A stretch of 64,000 bases of DNA from Catellatospora vulcania (GTDB lineage: Bacteria > Actinomycetota > Actinomycetes > Mycobacteriales > Micromonosporaceae), in assembly GCF_009720385.1 (NCBI RefSeq), contig NZ_WARX01000007.1, forward strand, positions 402,784 through 466,783, given 5' to 3'. The notes under the pieces are model-generated. The model ran no database searches and was not told the DNA's origin. It worked only from the letters and a program-made list of their open reading frames with translations. A program made the position numbers and the translations under genes. This document shows positions 62,302 to 64,000 of this stretch, in pieces; within the stretch, counting starts at the first letter, position 1; every line of letters starts with the position of its first letter.

Positions 62302-62747
62302 TCAACGAGGAAAAGGGCGGACGCCCCATCGAAGTGCTGCTGGTCGAGGACGACCCGGGCGATGTGCTCATGACGCGCGAGGCGTTCGAGGAGTACAAGA
62401 TGCGCAACACCCTGCACGTCGTCAGCGACGGCGTGGAGGCGCTGGCCTACCTGCGCAAGGAGGGGGAGTTCGCCGAGGCCAACACCCCCGACCTGATCCT
62501 GCTGGACCTGAACCTGCCGCGCCGCGACGGCCGCGAGGTGCTGCGCGAGATCAAGAACGATCCCGAGCTGTGCCGCGTCCCGGTCGTGGTGCTGACCACC
62601 TCGCAGGCCGAGGAGGACGTGCTGCGCAGCTACCAGCTGCACGCCAACGCGTACGTGGCCAAGCCGGTCGACTTCGAGCGCTTCATCGCGGTCGTCAAGC
62701 AGATCGACGACTTCTTCGTCAGCGTGGTGCGCCTGCCCAGCCGCTGA
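62298..62747 (+). CDS. Single-domain response regulator (Rcp1-like)
   Basis: 149 residues, receiver domain only: [40 protein letters not shown], phospho-acceptor Asp in [19 protein letters not shown] and [12 protein letters not shown]. There is no output domain, as in Rcp1 partners of phytochrome-type kinases. ATG 62298 overlaps the kinase stop. Its last 29 bases overlap the end of the convergent PAP2 gene. Confidence 0.95.
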
Positions 62748-63660
62748 CCCGTCCGCGCGTCCTGTCGACCAGGGCGTCCGCGGCCAGCGCCACCGCTAGA
62801 CCGGCGACGACGTCGGCGGTGTAGTGGTAGCGCGTGTACACCACGGAGACGGTGAGCAGGACGGTCGGCAGCAGCAGGCACCGGAAGGCGGCCCGTCCCC
62901 AGATCCGGCGGACCGCCAGCACCGCGGCCCACGCTCCGGCGACGTGCGCCGACGGGAAGCAGGTGCCGGCGGGGTCCGCGTGCGCCATCAGGAACTGCTG
63001 TGCCGGTGCCAGGACGTAGCCGGTCAGCACGGGCGGATCCAGCTGACCGGCCAGCGAGTGACGCGGTCCCAGCACCGGCAGTATCAGGAAGCCGAGGTAG
63101 CAGGTGTACACGGCGGCGCTGACCGTGGTGACGAGCCGCTCCAGCGCGTCGAGGCGTCGCCGGATGATCAGCAGCAGCGGCGGCACGACGATGTACAGGT
63201 AGTAGCTCATGTAGCAGGCGTAGAGCAGCTCGGTGAGCGGCCTGGATACGATCGCGTCGAGCCAGAGCGTGGGATGGCCGCCCCACAGCGCCGTCTCGAA
63301 GGCGTTCATCCCGGCGTCCAGGTAGCCGCCGTGCACCACCAGCACGGTCGGGCCCACCAGGCTGTACGCCAGCGGCGCGAGCACCACCGGATACGCGACA
63401 CGCAGCACGGCGAGCACCGTGATGTCCGGTCTTCGGGCCTGCGCCGCGATCAGGCCGAGCACCGCGCAAGCCATGGCCGCGTACGCGATGAGGTAGGTCC
63501 ACCAGTGCGGGACCAGGTCGTGGCCGGAAGCAACCAGCGTCGACACGACCGCCAGATAGCCCAGCACGATGGCATCGACCGGCCGCAGCGCGCCCGCGCG
63601 TCCGGTGTGAAGGACGCTGTGGGCGACTCGGTCCGTCGCGGTGTCGCGCAGGGTGGCCAC
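62719..63660 (-). CDS. PAP2-superfamily membrane phosphatase/phosphotransferase
   Basis: 313 residues with about six membrane helices. The PAP2 signature is [19 protein letters not shown] and [23 protein letters not shown] (SxxxH and RxxxxxHxxxD-type), preceded by a short loop near DPAGTC. Such proteins act on lipid phosphates, diacylglycerol pyrophosphate or inositolphosphoceramide-like headgroups. ATG 63660 gives [16 protein letters not shown]. Convergent with, and overlapping, the response regulator. Substrate uncertain. Confidence 0.85.
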   Translation of the reverse strand: MATLRDTATDRVAHSVLHTGRAGALRPVDAIVLGYLAVVSTLVASGHDLVPHWWTYLIAYAAMACAVLGLIAAQARRPDITVLAVLRVAYPVVLAPLAYSLVGPTVLVVHGGYLDAGMNAFETALWGGHPTLWLDAIVSRPLTELLYACYMSYYLYIVVPPLLLIIRRRLDALERLVTTVSAAVYTCYLGFLILPVLGPRHSLAGQLDPPVLTGYVLAPAQQFLMAHADPAGTCFPSAHVAGAWAAVLAVRRIWGRAAFRCLLLPTVLLTVSVVYTRYHYTADVVAGLAVALAADALVDRTRGRVSGWAGAPR

Positions 63661-64000
63661 GGTTCGACTCTACCCGCCGATCGACGCAAAAAACGATGCA
63701 ACTTGAGTGCTGCCTAGCTACTCAAAAGGTCGCTCAACACCCAAACTGCTTAAAACAGATGATTTCACAGCTGCGGAACCGCGCTTCCGCCTCCGCCGTT
63801 TCGCCTTGCTGGCCGCACAAATCAGTCAAAACGTGCGGTGCAACTTTGAAGATCTGTTTTTGTGGACGCTGGGTGTCCCTATAGGAGTCTCCGATGTCCC
63901 TATCGCGACGCCCATGCCGGGCGTGAAAATCGGGGTGGTCGCCCGCCGACGTCGTTGATGCCTGGTGCTTCGAGCCCGGATAGGAGTCTGACGCTGGGAA
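63661..64000. other. AT-richer tail with repeated motifs, no convincing gene
   Basis: 340 bp, noticeably less GC-rich than the rest. ATAGGAGTCT occurs at 63881 and 63980, GACGCTGGG at 63865 and 63990, and TGTCCCTAT twice (around 63874 and 63895). Short frames exist (63707-63958, 83 codons; 63696-63884) but show no family features. It may be a small RNA, the edge of a mobile element or a repeat array that continues past the window. Confidence 0.45.

Noticed and set aside
63696..63958. Two short frames in the window tail
   Set aside because: No family features, no good ribosome site and repeated DNA motifs; more likely non-coding.

Overview
The window is very GC-rich, gene-dense DNA from a filamentous actinomycete. 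GTG and even TTG starts, ATGA/GTGA gene overlaps, Tat and lipoprotein export signals, SpoIIE-type phosphatases and a large NRPS with MbtH all fit. Micromonosporaceae is my best guess at family level, but that is inference. I see no rRNA, tRNA, CRISPR array, phage or transposase gene.

Region by region: (1) 145-4719, minus strand: an NB-ARC/TPR regulator coupled to a secreted CBM2-like protein, then trpF with an alpha/beta hydrolase. (2) 4893-8461: a small membrane protein, molybdate modA-modB (no modC) and an amidohydrolase. (3) 8572-14426: DUF4259 protein, phosphotransferases, secreted SGNH hydrolase, hemC, a small P-loop kinase and a GNAT. (4) 14712-21440: secreted RTX-like protein, ArsR/AHSA1 pair, GH3 beta-glucosidase with a LacI regulator, a lipoprotein and a secreted HNH nuclease. 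(5) 21509-28027: SET-domain protein with a Tat-exported M23 peptidase, a ManD-like dehydratase with a Gfo/Idh oxidoreductase, a GDPD and a membrane protein. (6) 28017-48548: siderophore locus. (7) 48687-57000: AraC/SDR pair, phosphotransferase, SDR, serine hydrolase, unknown protein, P450. (8) 56610-63660: class A PBP, a SpoIIE/histidine kinase/response regulator operon and a PAP2 membrane phosphatase. The last 340 bp are AT-richer, with repeated motifs and no convincing gene.

The centrepiece is the siderophore locus. Two FecCD permeases and an ATPase are divergent from a binding lipoprotein, a 5356-residue four-module NRPS and MbtH, and two DtxR/IdeR-like iron boxes lie in the divergent promoter region. 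The NRPS reads A-T-E / C-A-T-E / C-A-T / C-A-T / C. The pocket of A3 reads DMENLGLINK, the N5-hydroxyornithine-type code; A1 and A4 share one code (DVFILGAVNK); A2 reads an unfamiliar DTWTSGFVQK. This is the layout I remember for the erythrochelin synthetase, with a different second residue, so I infer an erythrochelin-like mixed hydroxamate/diketopiperazine siderophore. The ornithine N-hydroxylase and acyltransferase are not in the window.

The least expected signal is a set of palindromic elements. Three unrelated palindromes sit in frame inside inter-domain linkers of NRPS module 2. Three copies of a GAAGGGCACCTTC-type hairpin sit at the three convergent gene ends near 9.95, 19.97 and 25.89 kb. 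A 65-bp inverted repeat lies at 15.66-15.72 kb.
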